Below are positions 38,820 to 51,200 of a stretch of DNA of 64,000 nt, piece by piece. Where the stretch lies: positions 480,001 through 544,000 of the forward strand of contig JAIGNY010000196.1 in NCBI GenBank assembly GCA_020152595.1, read 5' to 3'. The first letter of the stretch is position 1. The number at the start of each line of letters is the position of its first letter. Source of the stretch: Chiridota heheva (taxonomy: Eukaryota; Echinodermata; Holothuroidea; Apodida; Chiridotidae). Position numbers and translations under genes: made by a program. The notes beneath the pieces were generated by a model, which saw only the letters and a program-made list of their open reading frames with translations, searched no databases and was not told the DNA's origin.

Positions 38820-38989
38820 CAGCTGACCAGAGGCGCAATTAGAGGTCTGGAAGCCCGTGGGAAATTTAGCCTTCAGGGGCCTCATAACAAACATATCGCA
38901 GTGTCATTGCTTGGGGCTCCTCAAATCTCGGTTTTTGCTCGGGGCCCGTGTGGTTTACCCACCCTTCCCACGCTATTGTTGCGCCCCTG
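38820..38989. mobile_element. Candidate small TIR element, 170 bp
   Basis: Right end (inverted) CAGGGGCGCAACAAT; left region CAGAGGCGCAATTAG at 38828. The flanks CATACCAC (38812-38819) and CATACCAT (38990-38997) agree at 7 of 8 positions if the left end is placed at 38820. A CATACCATGTA-rich low-complexity tract follows to 39060. Confidence 0.4.
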
Positions 38990-39361
38990 CATACCATGTA
39001 CCATGCATACCATACCATGTACCACAACATGTACAGTATTGATACAATACCATGTATACACACAAACTTGATCACCGCCGACTGAAAACTTTGGGTTTTT
39101 CCTTTTTGAAAAATAAAGTCCTTTCTCCGATTGGGAAATATGGTTTTACATTAAAGGTTATGAGAAATATTGTCGTTGCAGAGCTATCCACAATTATGTA
39201 ACTAATATGTTTTTACTAATTCCTAAAAAAGGTCCACTAGTTAGGCTTATTAAAAGATACTTAAAACTTAAGCTATTGAAAAATTAAACATTTCTACGGT
39301 AGTGGGATTCGGAACATCAATTGAATCTGTGCTGGTTTACCCTGAATTGCGTTCATTTAGC

Positions 39362-39645
39362 GTATACTGCCGTGTGGTGCAGTTGCTCGGTACCTGAGGA
39401 GTCATGCTCCTTACAGTGCGAAGGTGTATACCGGGTTCCACTTCCTTCACGATCACTGCATTGTTAATCTACTTGCCTTGCTCCAGTCCACTACTCAGCA
39501 CATGTAAAATGAGTATACCAGCAGTGTTGGGGAGTTAACATGCGATGGACTGGCGTCATATCCAGGGGAAGTCATGTGCTGTCATCCGCTTACCCCAAGG
39601 GTTAATAAGTACCGGCATGATGTGTCTGGCTCAGCTCTAGTACAG
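39362..39645 (+). mobile_element. tRNA-derived SINE with conserved 3' module
   Basis: The head at 39372-39445 is tRNA-like, with a degenerate A-box region (TGGTGCAGTTGC) and a B box near GGTTCCACTTC (39434-39444). The 3' part has GGACTGGCGTCATATCCAGG, TCATCCGCTTA, AAGTACCGGCATGATG and GGCTCAG. That series resembles a 3' domain I recall from SINEs of many aquatic invertebrates (CTGGCG, CCAGGGG, ATAAGCNCCGGC, GGGCC). It is a different family from the SINE at 11275. Confidence 0.7.
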
Positions 39646-40027
39646 TAGTATGGACTTCACTTTTTGACAGTACTGCCGTACGGTAGAGTGTGTTATATGA
39701 GGGCTCATCTTTCATTTTTATTGACAAGCGATGTTATCTACAGTTCATAATTCCCTCCAATCTCTGGATGGTCCATTCGCGGTCATAAAGAAAATTAGCT
39801 TAATTTTATCAGTTCTTTGTTTACACGAGCTTATATGAGGGATGTGTATCAACTGGTAGATTTCCTTTAAAGTGAAAAGTACACAGTTGCTTCTAATCTC
39901 TGAATAAATGTATGTATTGCCCCTGACTTTGAAACGATTCTTAATTTAGAAGAAAGATCATTGACGATTTGGGATCGTCTGGAATTAACCTTTTACAGTT
40001 TTAGTTAGTCAAGGTCTTCTCAGGCAG

Positions 40028-40228
<201 letters not shown>

Positions 40229-40759
40229 TTTGATCAAAAATGATCATGGACGAAGTTGATCAAAAAGTTGCTGATGCTCAAATAAAATAGTAGAGGACAC
40301 GAACATCAGAATAGTTGTGATAATCAGTCTTATATTTTCCTCGCCCCTGTAAAATAAAAAAAAACCTGACTGCGCTACACATAGCTGTACTTAATTTAGT
40401 CACATCTGTGAAAAGATAGTTGAGCTGGAATGCTTAGAGGTATATGAACCTAAAGGCAACATTACACAATAGCTCAATTTAGGCCTATGACCACCATGAT
40501 ACAGTAGCAAAAATTAGAGTAAACATTTACCATTTTACCAGTTTACAGCGTTTTGAAATCTCATTCATCAATCTGCATATCATATGCAAATTTTTGGATG
40601 TATTGCACGGCGACCTTAGGTTTTTCATTTTCTAAATCCTTTTGTTTTTACATGTGTGTCATAATTCTTTGAGGTGGTGCGGCATCTTCTGACCAAAAGG
40701 TTTTGAGTTTTTGCCATGTCCCTAAAACAATTCTTGCAGGAATAGACTTTCTCATCATT

Positions 40760-41314
40760 CAGTCCGGTTCGTACCCCCGATAGGGAGAACAATTTTGTTC
40801 TCCCGATCGGGAGATCCTTTATCCCACAATGTATCCCACAATGCATCTATTCAAATTCAAAGTTTGCGTAGGAATAACATAAGAACCAGACACATTTCGA
40901 GCGTGGGGAACTTAATCACTGCCTGACTGCGAAGTTTTGTTCGGGAATTATTTTTGACTAACGTAGTAGGCTAACGTTGTCAAAAACTTTTAAATGTTTT
41001 TTTCTTCAGAAAATCTTGATCAAACTCGACTGCCTAACGGCAACACATAATACGAAGTCACTACTTTTCTTCCAATTTCTCGAAAATTCCAAGGTTTAAT
41101 TTTTAAAGCGCACGGTGAAACGATTTCAAATCGTGAAAAAAAATTGGAACCTTTCGCAGTGGTTGAGTTCCCCGCGCTGAAAATGTGTCTGATTCTTATG
41201 TTATTCCTATGCAAACTTTGAATTTGGATAGATTCATTGTGGGATACTTCTGTAAAGGATCTTCCGATCGGGAGAACAAAACTTTTCTTCCAATCGGGGA
41301 TACAAGCCGGGATG
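40760..41314. mobile_element. Long-TIR element, 555 bp, CAGTCCGG family, TSD TCATT
   Basis: Ends CAGTCCGG (left) and CCGGGATG (right). Inverted arms of about 130 bp include CTCCCGATCGG, ATCCCACAATG, AAATTCAAAGTTTGC and TAGGAATAACATAAGAA. TCATT flanks both ends (40755-40759 and 41315-41319). The paralogous copy at about 42245 lacks the element. No transposase frame. Confidence 0.9.
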
Positions 41315-41641
41315 TCATTTGCAGTAACTAAAATTTAGGAAATGTAAATAATAACATGTAGATTTTGAGCCCAATCATGCATCACAAATTTCAGACGAAT
41401 TAAGAATTGGTCTAACTTTGATCAGCCCTTATTCAACAACTATAATTGCTTTTGATTTCAAAATTGAAGAAATTGATCTGCTTAGATTTTAATGTTCTTT
41501 GAACCAAAATCGGTACATATCCATGTGCTCTAAGCCAACAAGATCATCTAACAAGTTCTGAAGACGTCGAAACCAATATGTGGATATTATTAACAAAACA
41601 AATATGTGTTCTGTCGAATAGGGAAAAACGTCTGAAATTAG

Positions 41642-42180
41642 GTGTTAAGACAATTAACCTTTCCAGGTTTTCAATTAGGCCACGCCCACCATAGCAACGA
41701 CGCGGTAACTATGTGGGGAAAACAAACCTCAAATCCGCAATTGTGCATTACCAATGCATTGACATTTAGCTTAACTTTGATGTTCGAGAGGCCTCAGTCG
41801 CAAGCTTTGATACATTTATGGCACTTCTCCGGATCTTTAGAGTTTTTAGCAAATGGGAAAAACAAAATTCAGTTTGCTAAATGTTCTGGGTAACAGCTAT
41901 CAGATTTATAATGCCCGCAGTGGGCCCGTAAGCGCAATTTTTGTTCACCCTTTAGCCGTCACTCAGTCTCTGTGTGCAGAAATTTGTTTTTCACAGTAAG
42001 TTGCATTGACTACATAAGCGCGCAGCTAGCTAGCTGTATTGTACCGGTACCGCGTAGAATGTTTGCACCACTTAGTTACGCAGATTTTGTTGCTAGGAAA
42101 ATTCATGCGGTGATTGGTTAAAACAAGCTGTCAATCATTAAACCCAAAAAGGTTCATTATAGAATCAGTTATCGGCCGGG
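41642..42180. other. GC-richer intergenic stretch
   Basis: Contains GCCACGCCCACCATAGCAACG at 41681-41701, which joins a GC-box-like CCACGCCC to an X-box-like half site (CGTTGCTATGG on the minus strand). No transcript evidence; could be a promoter, a distal element or chance. Confidence 0.2.
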
Positions 42181-42302
42181 CCGAAATTATGACCAAAACT
42201 TTTACAATTCCCCAATCAAATCTTATTAGGAGTAGACTTTCCCATGCATAGACTAAAATTTAGGAAAGAAGTTTAAACAATTACATAAAGATTTTGAGCC
42301 AT

Positions 42303-42618
42303 AAAAGATTTGCGCCCGCCGCCCACACAACAGCGATGTTCGTTTCTTTCACATGTAAAGAAAGTCGAATATCTCAAGATTAAACTGCTTCCTTGACGTC
42401 TTGACCTACCAGGACCTCGACGGAGTGACACTATTACCTCTGAATCCCCACCAAAACTATACATATAGTGTACGACACTGTACGTACGGAGTTTATTTCG
42501 GGAATGGTTTAAGTGGACACAGCGTGTACATTTAAAAACAATATTGAGTGAGGGCGCTGCGGGTAGCAATGCCGTACATGTCGGGGCACATATTGGCATG
42601 CTGTCTGCCCTGTCATCT
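42303..42618. other. Unassigned about 315-bp insertion in paralogous copy 2
   Basis: Absent from copy 1 at the corresponding point (41375). GC content is clearly above its flanks. No inverted ends or target duplication found. A minus-strand frame spans it but matches no family. Confidence 0.4.
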
Positions 42619-43329
42619 GGTCATTCTTATGAATCAAAAACTGATCTTACTTTGATCAGCCTTTATTCATCAACTAAAATTGCTTCTTTTTTGTTTTTGA
42701 TTAAAGAAATTAATCTGCACAGATTTTATTGCTCTTTCAAGTAATATAGAATTGCTACATGCCCATAGACCATAAAACCAGCAAGATCATCTAACAAGTT
42801 CTGAATGCATCGAAACTAATATGTGTGTATTATTCACAAGACAAATATATGTTCAGTTAAATAGGAACAAAAAACGTCTAAAATTAAGTTAAAACTATTC
42901 TAGTCTCTATATATAATCCGTTATCCAATCATATTGATCGGGTTAATCAATTTGTTTCTGGTTTATAATTAGGGTTGTTGCATAATAACAATTCTATAAG
43001 CATGTTGCTAATGAAAGATTTCCAACATAACAGATGGAACTTAACTTTCAATCCGGAATTCTTTAATGAAAAGAAATTGCTTCAGGAAATAAGGGGTGAA
43101 AAAATCAATTGACGATGTATATATAGTATTTTGGGAAGCTTAGGTTATAAATGAATGTTTGTTTGTAATGGTCAAACATGTGCATATGGTTTCATGTACT
43201 ATAAAGGACAATTAAAGAAAACAGATTGGTGAAAGAAATCTTTGATACCTTAAAGTCTGCTTAGACAATCTTGAATTTCAAAGATTAAGTATGTTTATAA
43301 GTAAGTGGGGTATAGTAAGTCTAATTTAG

Positions 43330-43911
43330 ATGATTAGTTTAGTGGTCAAGCAAGTGTATCTTATCTGAAAGATGACTTTAAAAGAAACAAAATGGTGAAG
43401 GAAGCATTCACAAATCCTATTCCGTTGAAGAGATATTCGAATTTGAACTCTGTCTTATCTATGTTTAAATGACTGGTGTAGTAAGTCTACTAAGGAAAGT
43501 TGGCGTCCTGTCCTCATATTCTAAAGAAAAAATTATGTATTGAAAAAAAAAAATTGTACAACTTTTGTACTCTATTAATTATTTTCCCTCAAACTTTCTT
43601 CAGGTAGTAAATTATCATTATTCTTACTAGATTCTGTTTTACTACTTTTCAGACACATCCCATGGTTTATAAGCCACAAAATCGCAGGACAAAATATGAT
43701 AAGAATGCATAAAGACTTTAAATAATGTGAGGCTGTGACGTCACAATTATTCGATTTCAGTTGTTTCTACAAAAATGATATCAAATTTTAAGCTTAAATA
43801 TTTCCTCAAATAAGATTTTTGAATGCTTTTATCTGTTCATTGCCATTTTGTTTCTTTTGAAGTCCTCTTTTATATAAGATATACTTGCTTCACCACTAAG
43901 CTAATCCTTTA
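43330..43911. mobile_element. TIR element (AAGGATTAGTTCAG family), copy 2
   Basis: Left arm 43330-43445 (GATTAGTTTAGTGGTCAAGC, AGAAACAAAATGGTGAAGG); inverted right arm 43790-43911 (CATTTTGTTTCTTTTGAAGT, CTAATCCTTTA). TA lies at both ends. The interior matches copy 1 (TTTATAAGCCACAAAATCG here, mirrored in the interior of 18871-19425). Confidence 0.85.
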
Positions 43912-44410
43912 AGGGAATAAGATTTTTGAACACTTTCTTCACCATTTTGTTTTTTTAAAGTCCTCTTTCATATAAGATGGACATGCTTGACCACTGAAGT
44001 AATCCTTTAACGGAATAAGATATTTGAACACTTTCTTTACCATTTTGTTTCCTTTGAAGTCCTCTTTCATATAAGATGGATATGCTTGACCACTGAAGTA
44101 ATCCTTTAACGGAATAAGATTTTTGAACACTTTCTTCACCATTTTGCTTCTTTTGAAGTTCTTTTCCATATAAGATGGACATGCTTGACCACTTAACTAA
44201 TCCTTTAACGAAATAAGATTTTTGACACTTTCTTCACCATTTTGTTTCTTTTGAAGTCCTCTTTCATATAAGATGGACATGTATGACCACTGAACTAATC
44301 CTTTCCCGAAATAAGATATTTGAACACTTTCTTCACCATTTTGTTTTTTTTAAGTCCTTTTTCATATAAGATGGACATGCTTGACCACTGAACTAATCCT
44401 ACTCCTTTAA
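43912..44410. repeat. Tandem array of the element's right arm, 98-99 bp, five units
   Basis: Each unit runs GGAATAAGAT, CACTTTCTTCACCATTTTG, GTCCTCTTTCATATAAGATG, CTTGACCACTGAA and AATCCTTTAA. The AATCCTTT marker falls at 43903, 44001, 44100, 44199, 44297 and 44395. The units are right-arm copies without left arms or interiors. Confidence 0.92.
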
Positions 44411-45182
44411 ATGTTTCATGGTGTGATGTCATGGGAATTTGTATGCAGTTTTTTGGAAATTGTCTACCTCTTACTGAATGATTGGAAACATGTTTTATTC
44501 CTTCATGCAAATATCTGGTTATGAATATGCTTTGACCATCTATTCATTTAACCCAATAGTTTGTGTATTTTCTTTTTTATAAAAAAGTAAACATTTAGAT
44601 GATACAAAAGGATTGTGGGTAACGTGGTGGTTTGATATAACACTTAGCCTGTTCTCTATAGCGATTTTATATAATTTCCCTTGATATTAAATTACTTTTT
44701 GTATATAGGATTAAGACATCAACGTGCATTTTCTCCACTTTGTTTCCTTGATTGTTCTGTATGAAACTCACATTTTACCATTGAAACATAAGGTATTATT
44801 ATTCAACATTAATCTACTTCTTCAATATAAATAAGACGAATCGAAGAAACTGAATCCAGTATATGGTTGCAAAATACGTGTTTTACTTTATGTAAGCATT
44901 ATAAACTAATTTCAATAAATTTTATTATCGATGCGGGACGTTACCCTTGGACACAGACAAACATATTCTTCCTTTACGTATTTCATATTAATTTTTAACA
45001 GGTTCTCCAAAACAGAATAGCCACTTCAAACAAAGGCCTATCTTACGTACTTTAGATATCATAAAATAATAAAACATTGTAAAATTCTTGGCAGATTAGT
45101 CAGTAAACAAAGTTTATGCATGTGTGTTATATATCTAATTTTTATCTCTAGATGTTGACGAATTTTTCATGACGCTCGCCCG
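44411..45182. other. AT-rich intergenic DNA, nothing recognised
   Basis: No supported feature. Confidence 0.5.
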
Positions 45183-45187
45183 TTTTA

Positions 45188-45712
45188 CAGTTCGGGAGTA
45201 ACCCCAAAAACTGGATACGTTGAAATACCCAAAACATTGGGTACTTTTATGTATTACGTCATCGCATGAGCCTACACATTTGACTAGCCCACACTAATTA
45301 AACATATGAGGATTCTGATTTTCCGCTCCGGATTGTCCAAAATTTCACCAAATATCCTGAAATTTTGGAGACGGATAGTAAATAGATATTCAACACTTTT
45401 TGCCCCTGCTGTTGCCTTTTTGAAATCAATCAAACAGATTGTGTGCAGTCTGTTTTGTTCATTTTTTCAAAAAGACGACGATTAATTTCAAAAAGCAGCA
45501 GCAAAAAGTTTTAAATATCTATTTACTATCCGTCTCCATTATTTAAGGATATCCGGTGAAATTTTGGACAATCCGGAGCGGAAAATGAGATACCCCATAT
45601 GTTTAGTGTGCGCTAGTCAAATGTGTAGGCTCATGCGATGACGTAATACATAAAAGTACCCAATTTTTTGGGTATTTCAAAGTATCCAGTTTTTCGGGTT
45701 GCTCCCGGACTG
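45188..45712. mobile_element. Long-palindrome element, 525 bp, CAGTCCGG family, TSD TTTTA
   Basis: The left end CAGTTCGGGAGTAACC mirrors the right end GGTTGCTCCCGGACTG. The arms pair over about 230 bp each (GACGTAATACATAAAAGTACC, TCCGGAGCGGAAAAT, TTTACTATCCGTCTCC on the right arm), leaving a centre near 45450. TTTTA flanks both ends (45183-45187 and 45713-45717). Confidence 0.92.
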
Positions 45713-45852
45713 TTTTATTAGTTGATAGTTTTTCCAATTTTATACTTTCGTAATGGCATTAGGGAGGCGTTAAATCAAACAAGTGTTAACAAGATATGAG
45801 CACAATTAAACAAATGAAATCTATCACAGTTTCACAAACACCAGCAGAAGAA

Positions 45853-46245
45853 GTACGAAATTGTATAAAACGCTAATTGTATAAAACAAGCTTCTATAAA
45901 ACACTGCTTCTCTTAAGCACCAATTCTATAAAGCACTGCTTCTATCAAACATTACTTCTATAAAACACTAATTCTATAAACACTACATCTATAAAACATT
46001 AATTTTATCAAACACTCATTCTATATAACACTTCTTCTATAAAACATTAATTTCATCCAACACTAATTCTATGAAACACTACTTCTGTTAAACACTGTTT
46101 TATATTAAACACTATTTATATTAAACACTGTGTCTTTTAAACACTATTGTTATTGAACATTATTTCTATTCAAGACTATTTCTATTAAACACTATTAATA
46201 TTAAACACTATTAATATTAAACACTATTTATATAAAACATTTAAA
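45853..46245. repeat. Degenerate minisatellite, about 16-20 bp
   Basis: Around twenty units of the type AAAACACTAATTCTAT, drifting to AAACACTATTTATATT at the right end. A single AACACT core persists throughout. Confidence 0.85.
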
Positions 46246-46258
46246 AAACCTACTTTAA

Positions 46259-46290
46259 TTAATGGATTAGTTTAGTGGTCAGATGATAGA
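46259..46290. mobile_element. Fragment of the AAGGATTAGTTCAG family
   Basis: TGGATTAGTTTAGTGGTCAG matches the outer 20 bp of the elements at 18871, 43330 and 55736. No inverted partner found. Confidence 0.45.
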
Positions 46291-46589
46291 AGACAAAGGA
46301 AATAATTTTCATATCTTGTTTTGTCCTAAAGATATAGTTTTTAAAATGTCACAAGTTGGTATTTCGAATATGTCTGGTGTACAAAGTCTACTTTAGCAAA
46401 GTCACAAATGCTCAGTTTCTTGACAATTGTTGATGCTGTCATGAGAAACCTGTTTTGAACAACTGAAAGTATTAAGCCACTGGGTGTAGACATTGATCAA
46501 CGATACATACGATAAATTAGATTCGATTTAGTGCAACTCTATAGAATGATCGTAAAATATTTTGAATCATTTCTAGAAGAAAAACAAAC

Positions 46590-47575
46590 TGAAGATATAT
46601 TGCCAGAAGGAACTTTTAATTCTGAACAGAATAGTCTTTAAATTACGACAGTAGCATATGTAGTTTATAAGTTATGGCTAATCAAAGTTTAAAGATTTTA
46701 TCTTAGGCATAGTAAAATATATGGAAGAGAAGACAGCTCCAAATTTTCAATGCAATTATTTTCATTTCTGTCGTAAATTTCAGTCACTGAAATTATCAGA
46801 CTGTTTTTTTTTCTACTAAATTTTAGGGACTAAAAACCTCGTGGTCATATTCAACAGTTGAACTATTAATAGTCCGGTCCACTCTCCCGAACGGGAAATC
46901 TCTATCCTCCGATCAGGAGATTTTTTGTCATTATAACCCACAATGCATCTTTCCAAATTCAAATCGCTCTAAGGAAATACATAACGGTTAAAAAGGTTTA
47001 AGGCAACATTAGGAAAAATGCAAGCGAAATATTCAAATTTTATTGGTGTAACAGAAGGATAAAATTATTTTTCCATTTTCACCAGCACAAATTTGACTTT
47101 CACCAGGGAATTTCAACGTAATGTTTAAAAATTAATTTCAATATTTTTTAAAGAACAGATTTTAAAAATCAGCAAAAGCACAAATTATACAGAAATATTA
47201 ATTCCAATATCATTTCCAAAGTATACAACTTTAGAATTACAGAATTTGGCAAGCAAAAAAAAATTAACGGCTGAACTTATTGGCAACAATTTAAATTATG
47301 GTCACTGCGCATATCTCGATCTCCCAACCGAGAGCGTGGACCGGACTGATTAAATCCCATTGAAAGAAACGTTGGTGAAAGACTGATGAAACTGAAAGGT
47401 TAACATAGAAAAAATCACCAAGATGTTTCTTTTCGTAATATCACAAATTTGAATAAAAAATATGCTTAACTTACTTGCATTGAAATAAAAACAAAAGGCA
47501 TAACTAAGGTCTTTAATTTCAAAATACTCTAAAATGGTTGATTTTTAACCGATTTTGATTAAACGTTTTGTTATT
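46590..47575 (+). mobile_element. Dispersed repeat family, copy B (carries a MITE)
   Basis: Homologous to copy A (15945-16640), with the same markers in order: TTCTGAACAGAATAG, GTTATGGCTAATCA, TTTCAGTCACTG, AACGTTGGTG and AAAATGGTTGATTTTTAACC. It lacks the foldback of copy A but is interrupted by the element at 46870-47348. Confidence 0.75.
46870..47348. mobile_element. TIR element, 479 bp, CAGTCCGG family, TSD ATTAA
   Basis: The left end TAGTCCGGTCCACTCTCCC is mirrored by the right GAGAGCGTGGACCGGACTG. ATTAA lies directly outside both ends (46865-46869 and 47349-47353). Near the left end it shares ACCCACAATGCATCTTTCC and AAATTCAAA with the element at 40760. No transposase. Confidence 0.9.
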
Positions 47576-48077
47576 TTAATATTTTATATCACCATTTTTT
47601 CCATTACGTTCACGTGGTTGCTGTCTTCCCATTAATATTTAAACATGAATATTCATGTTACAATACCTAAGTACCGCGGGAGAAGAAAACTTGAAAACTG
47701 CCAAAAGCGGTGTAATTCTGTTAATGTGAGTTTTGCCTCCACTGGTATTGATTCAGACGTATCAGATACAAATGTCCACATTGGAGAAGAGAATAAACTG
47801 ATAAATGAAAAATTCAAATAAAGTTCTGCCGCCTTTTGAACCCCTTTAGCTTCAAGAGGATGGTGACATAATTTGAACAGTCATAACCTTAGTTTTGTAT
47901 AATATATAAAGTTTACAAAGTGTCAGTTACAAATTCCGATTCTCACGCTTTCAAGAGATATAAATTATACTTCCCTGAATCAACTTTGAATTCCCGTCAC
48001 ATATTAATAACAAATACGGGATGCGAAATCTAGATTATTTAAAAAGTCTTACAAAGTAAATTTGATTTTGGCGTCTA

Positions 48078-48099
48078 GCAAACCGCCCGAGCGGTTTGC
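48078..48099. other. Perfect GC-rich hairpin
   Basis: GCAAACCGC and GCGGTTTGC pair over 9 bp with a CCGA loop. It is unusually GC-rich for its surroundings and lies 140 bp before the satellite array. Confidence 0.7.
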
Positions 48100-48237
48100 A
48101 ATTCACCAAACATTGGTCACTTAGTATAATTGTTATTTTGTGGAAAGTTCAGACTGGCAACATGGGCAAAGTTTGCTTCATTTCATGGAAAGTTATAATT
48201 CTGGAAGAAACTTTTTATTTAAAAATCATGAAGCAAT

Positions 48238-51200
48238 CCTTTATTTTAGGGATTCTAGATGAAGTACTATCTAAGATCTTACCTCGGCTATTGTTCTCCA
48301 CTTGAGAGCTATTAGTATTACTTCATTTTAGGGATTCTAGATGAAGTACTATCTAAGATCTTACCTCGGCTATTGTTCTCCACTTGAGAGCTATTAGTAT
48401 TCCTTCATCTTTAGGGATTCTAGATGAAGTACTATCTAAGATCTTACCTCAGCTATTGTTCTCCACTTGAGAGCTATAAGTATTCCTTTATTTTAGGGAT
48501 TCTAGATAAAGTACTATTTAGGATCTTACCTCGGCTATTGTTCTCCACTTGAGAGCTATTAGTATTCCTTCATCTTTAGGATTCTAGATGAAGTACTATC
48601 TAAGATCTTACCTCGGCTATTGTTCTCCACTTGAGAGCTATTAGTATTCCTTCATTTTGGAGATTCTACATGAAGTACTATCTAAGATCTTGCCTCGGCT
48701 ATTGTTCTCCATTTGAGAGCTATTAGTATTCCTTCATTTTAGAGATTCTACATGAAGTACTATCGAAGATCTTGCCTCGGCTATTGTTCTCCAATTGAGA
48801 GCTATTAGTATTCCTTCATTTCAGAGATTCTACATGAAGTACTATCTAAGATCTTGCCTCGGCTATTGTTCTCCAATTGAGAGCCATTAGTATTCCTTTA
48901 TTTGAGGGATTCCAGATGAAGTACTATCTAAGATCTTACCTCAGCTATTGTTCTCCACTTGAGAGCTATTAGTATTCCTTCATTTTAGAGATTCTACATG
49001 AAGTACTATCTAAGATCTTGCCTCGGCTATTGTTCTCCAATTGAGAGCTATTAGTATTCCTTCATTTCAGAGATTCTACATGAAGTACTATCTAAGATCT
49101 TGCCTCGGCTATTGTTCTCCAATTGAGAGCCATTAGTATTCCTTTATTTGAGGGATTCCAGATGAAGTACTATCTAAGATCTTACCTCGGCTATTGTTCT
49201 CCACTTGAGAGCTATTAGTATTCCTTCATCTTTAGGGATTCTAGATGAAGTACTATCTAAGATCTTACCTCGGCTATTGTTCTCCACTTGAGAGCTATTA
49301 GTATTCCTTCATTTTGGAGATTCTACATGAAGTACTATCTAAGATCTTGCCTCGGCTATTGTTCTCCATTTGAGAGCTATTAGTATTCCTTCATTTTAGA
49401 GATTCTACATGAAGTACTATCGAAGATCTTGCCTCGGCTATTGTTCTCCAATTGAGAGCTATTAGTATTCCTTCATTTCAGAGATTCTACATGAAGTACT
49501 ATCTAAGATCTTGCCTCGGCTATTGTTCTCCAATTGAGAGCCATTAGTATTCCTTTATTTGAGGGATTCCAGATGAAGTACTATCTAAGATCTTACCTCA
49601 GCTATTGTTCTCCACTTGAGAGCTATTAGTATTCCTTCATTTTAGGGATTCTAGATGAAGTACTATCCAAGATCTTACCTCAGCTATTGTTCTCTAATCA
49701 AAAGCAATTAGTATTCCTTCATTTTAGGGATTCTAGATAAAGTACTATCTAAGATCTTACCTCGGCTATTGTTCTCTAATTGAGAGCAATTAGTATTCCT
49801 TCATTGTAAGGATTCTAGATAAAGTACTATCTAAGACCTAGCAAGACCTCAGCTATTGTTCTCCAGTTAAGAGCCATTAGTATTCCTTCATTTTAGGGAT
49901 TCTACATAAACTACTATCTAAGATCTTACCTCAGCTATTGTTCTCTAATTGAGAGCAATTAGTATTCCTTTATTGTAAGGATTCTAGATAAAGTACTATC
50001 TAAGACCTAGCAAGACCTCAGCTATTGTTCTCCAATTAAGAGCCATTATTATTCCTTCATTTTAGGGATTCTACATGAAGTACTATCTAAGATCTTACCT
50101 CAGCTATTGTTCTCTAATTGAGAGCAATTAGTATTCCTTCATTGTAGGGATTCTAGATGAAATACTATCTAAGACCTAGCAAGACCTCAGCTATTGTTCT
50201 CCAATTAAGAGCCATTATTATTCCTTCATTTTAGGGATTCTACATGAAGTACTATCTAAGATCTTACCTCAGCTATTGTTCTCCAATTGAGAGCCATTAT
50301 TATTCCTTCATTTTAGGGATTCTAGATGAAGTACTATCTAAGATCTTACCTCAGCTATTGTTCTCCAATTGAGAGCCATTATTATTCCTTCATTTTAGGG
50401 ATTCTAGATGAAGTACTATCTAAGATCTTACCTCGGCTATTGTTCTCCAATTGAGAGCTATTAGTATTCCTTCATCTTTAGGGATTCTAGATGAAGTACT
50501 ATCTAAGATCTTACCTCAGCTATTGTTCTCCACTTGAGAGCTATAAGTATTCCTTTATTTTAGGGATTCTAGATAAAGTACTATTTAGGATCTTACCTCG
50601 GCTATTGTTCTCCACTTGAGAGCTATTAGTATTCCTTCATCTTTAGGGATTCTAGATGAAGTACTATCTAAGATCTTACCTCGGCTATTGTTCTCCACTT
50701 GAGAGCTATTAGTATTCCTTCATTTTGGAGATTCTACATGAAGTACTATCTAAGATCTTGCCTCGGCTATTGTTCTCCATTTGAGAGCTATTAGTATTCC
50801 TTCATTTTAGAGATTCTACATGAAGTACTATCGAAGATCTTGCCTCGGCTATTGTTCTCCCATTGAGAGCTATTAGTATTCCTTCATTTCAGAGATTCTA
50901 CATGAAGTACTATCTAAGATCTTGCCTCGGCTATTGTTCTCCAATTGAGAGCCATTAGTATTCCTTTATTTGAGGGATTCCAGATGAAGTACTATCTAAG
51001 ATCTTACCTCAGCTATTGTTCTCCACTTGAGAGCTATTAGTATTCCTTCATTTTAGAGATTCTACATGAAGTACTATCTAAGATCTTGCCTCGGCTATTG
51101 TTCTCCAATTGAGAGCCATTAGTCTCTTAGTATTCCTTCATTTTAGGGATTCTAGATGAAGTACTATCCAAGATCTTACCTCAGCTATTGTTCTCTAATC

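Larger units (their letters stand above)
40520..42890 (+). repeat. Direct paralogous duplication, two copies
   Basis: Copy 1 (about 40670-41640, interrupted by the element at 40760-41314) and copy 2 (about 42180-42890, interrupted by a 42303-42618 segment). Shared blocks in order: AGTAGACTTTCC/AATAGACTTTCT, ACTAAAATTTAGGAAA, GATTTTGAGCC, ACTTTGATCAGCC, and AGATCATCTAACAAGTTCTG. Each copy preserves the empty site of the other's insertion. Confidence 0.8.

Noticed and set aside
41681-41701. RFX X-box plus GC box as a promoter
   Set aside because: Only a half-site match and no adjacent gene start; mentioned only in the description of the stretch.
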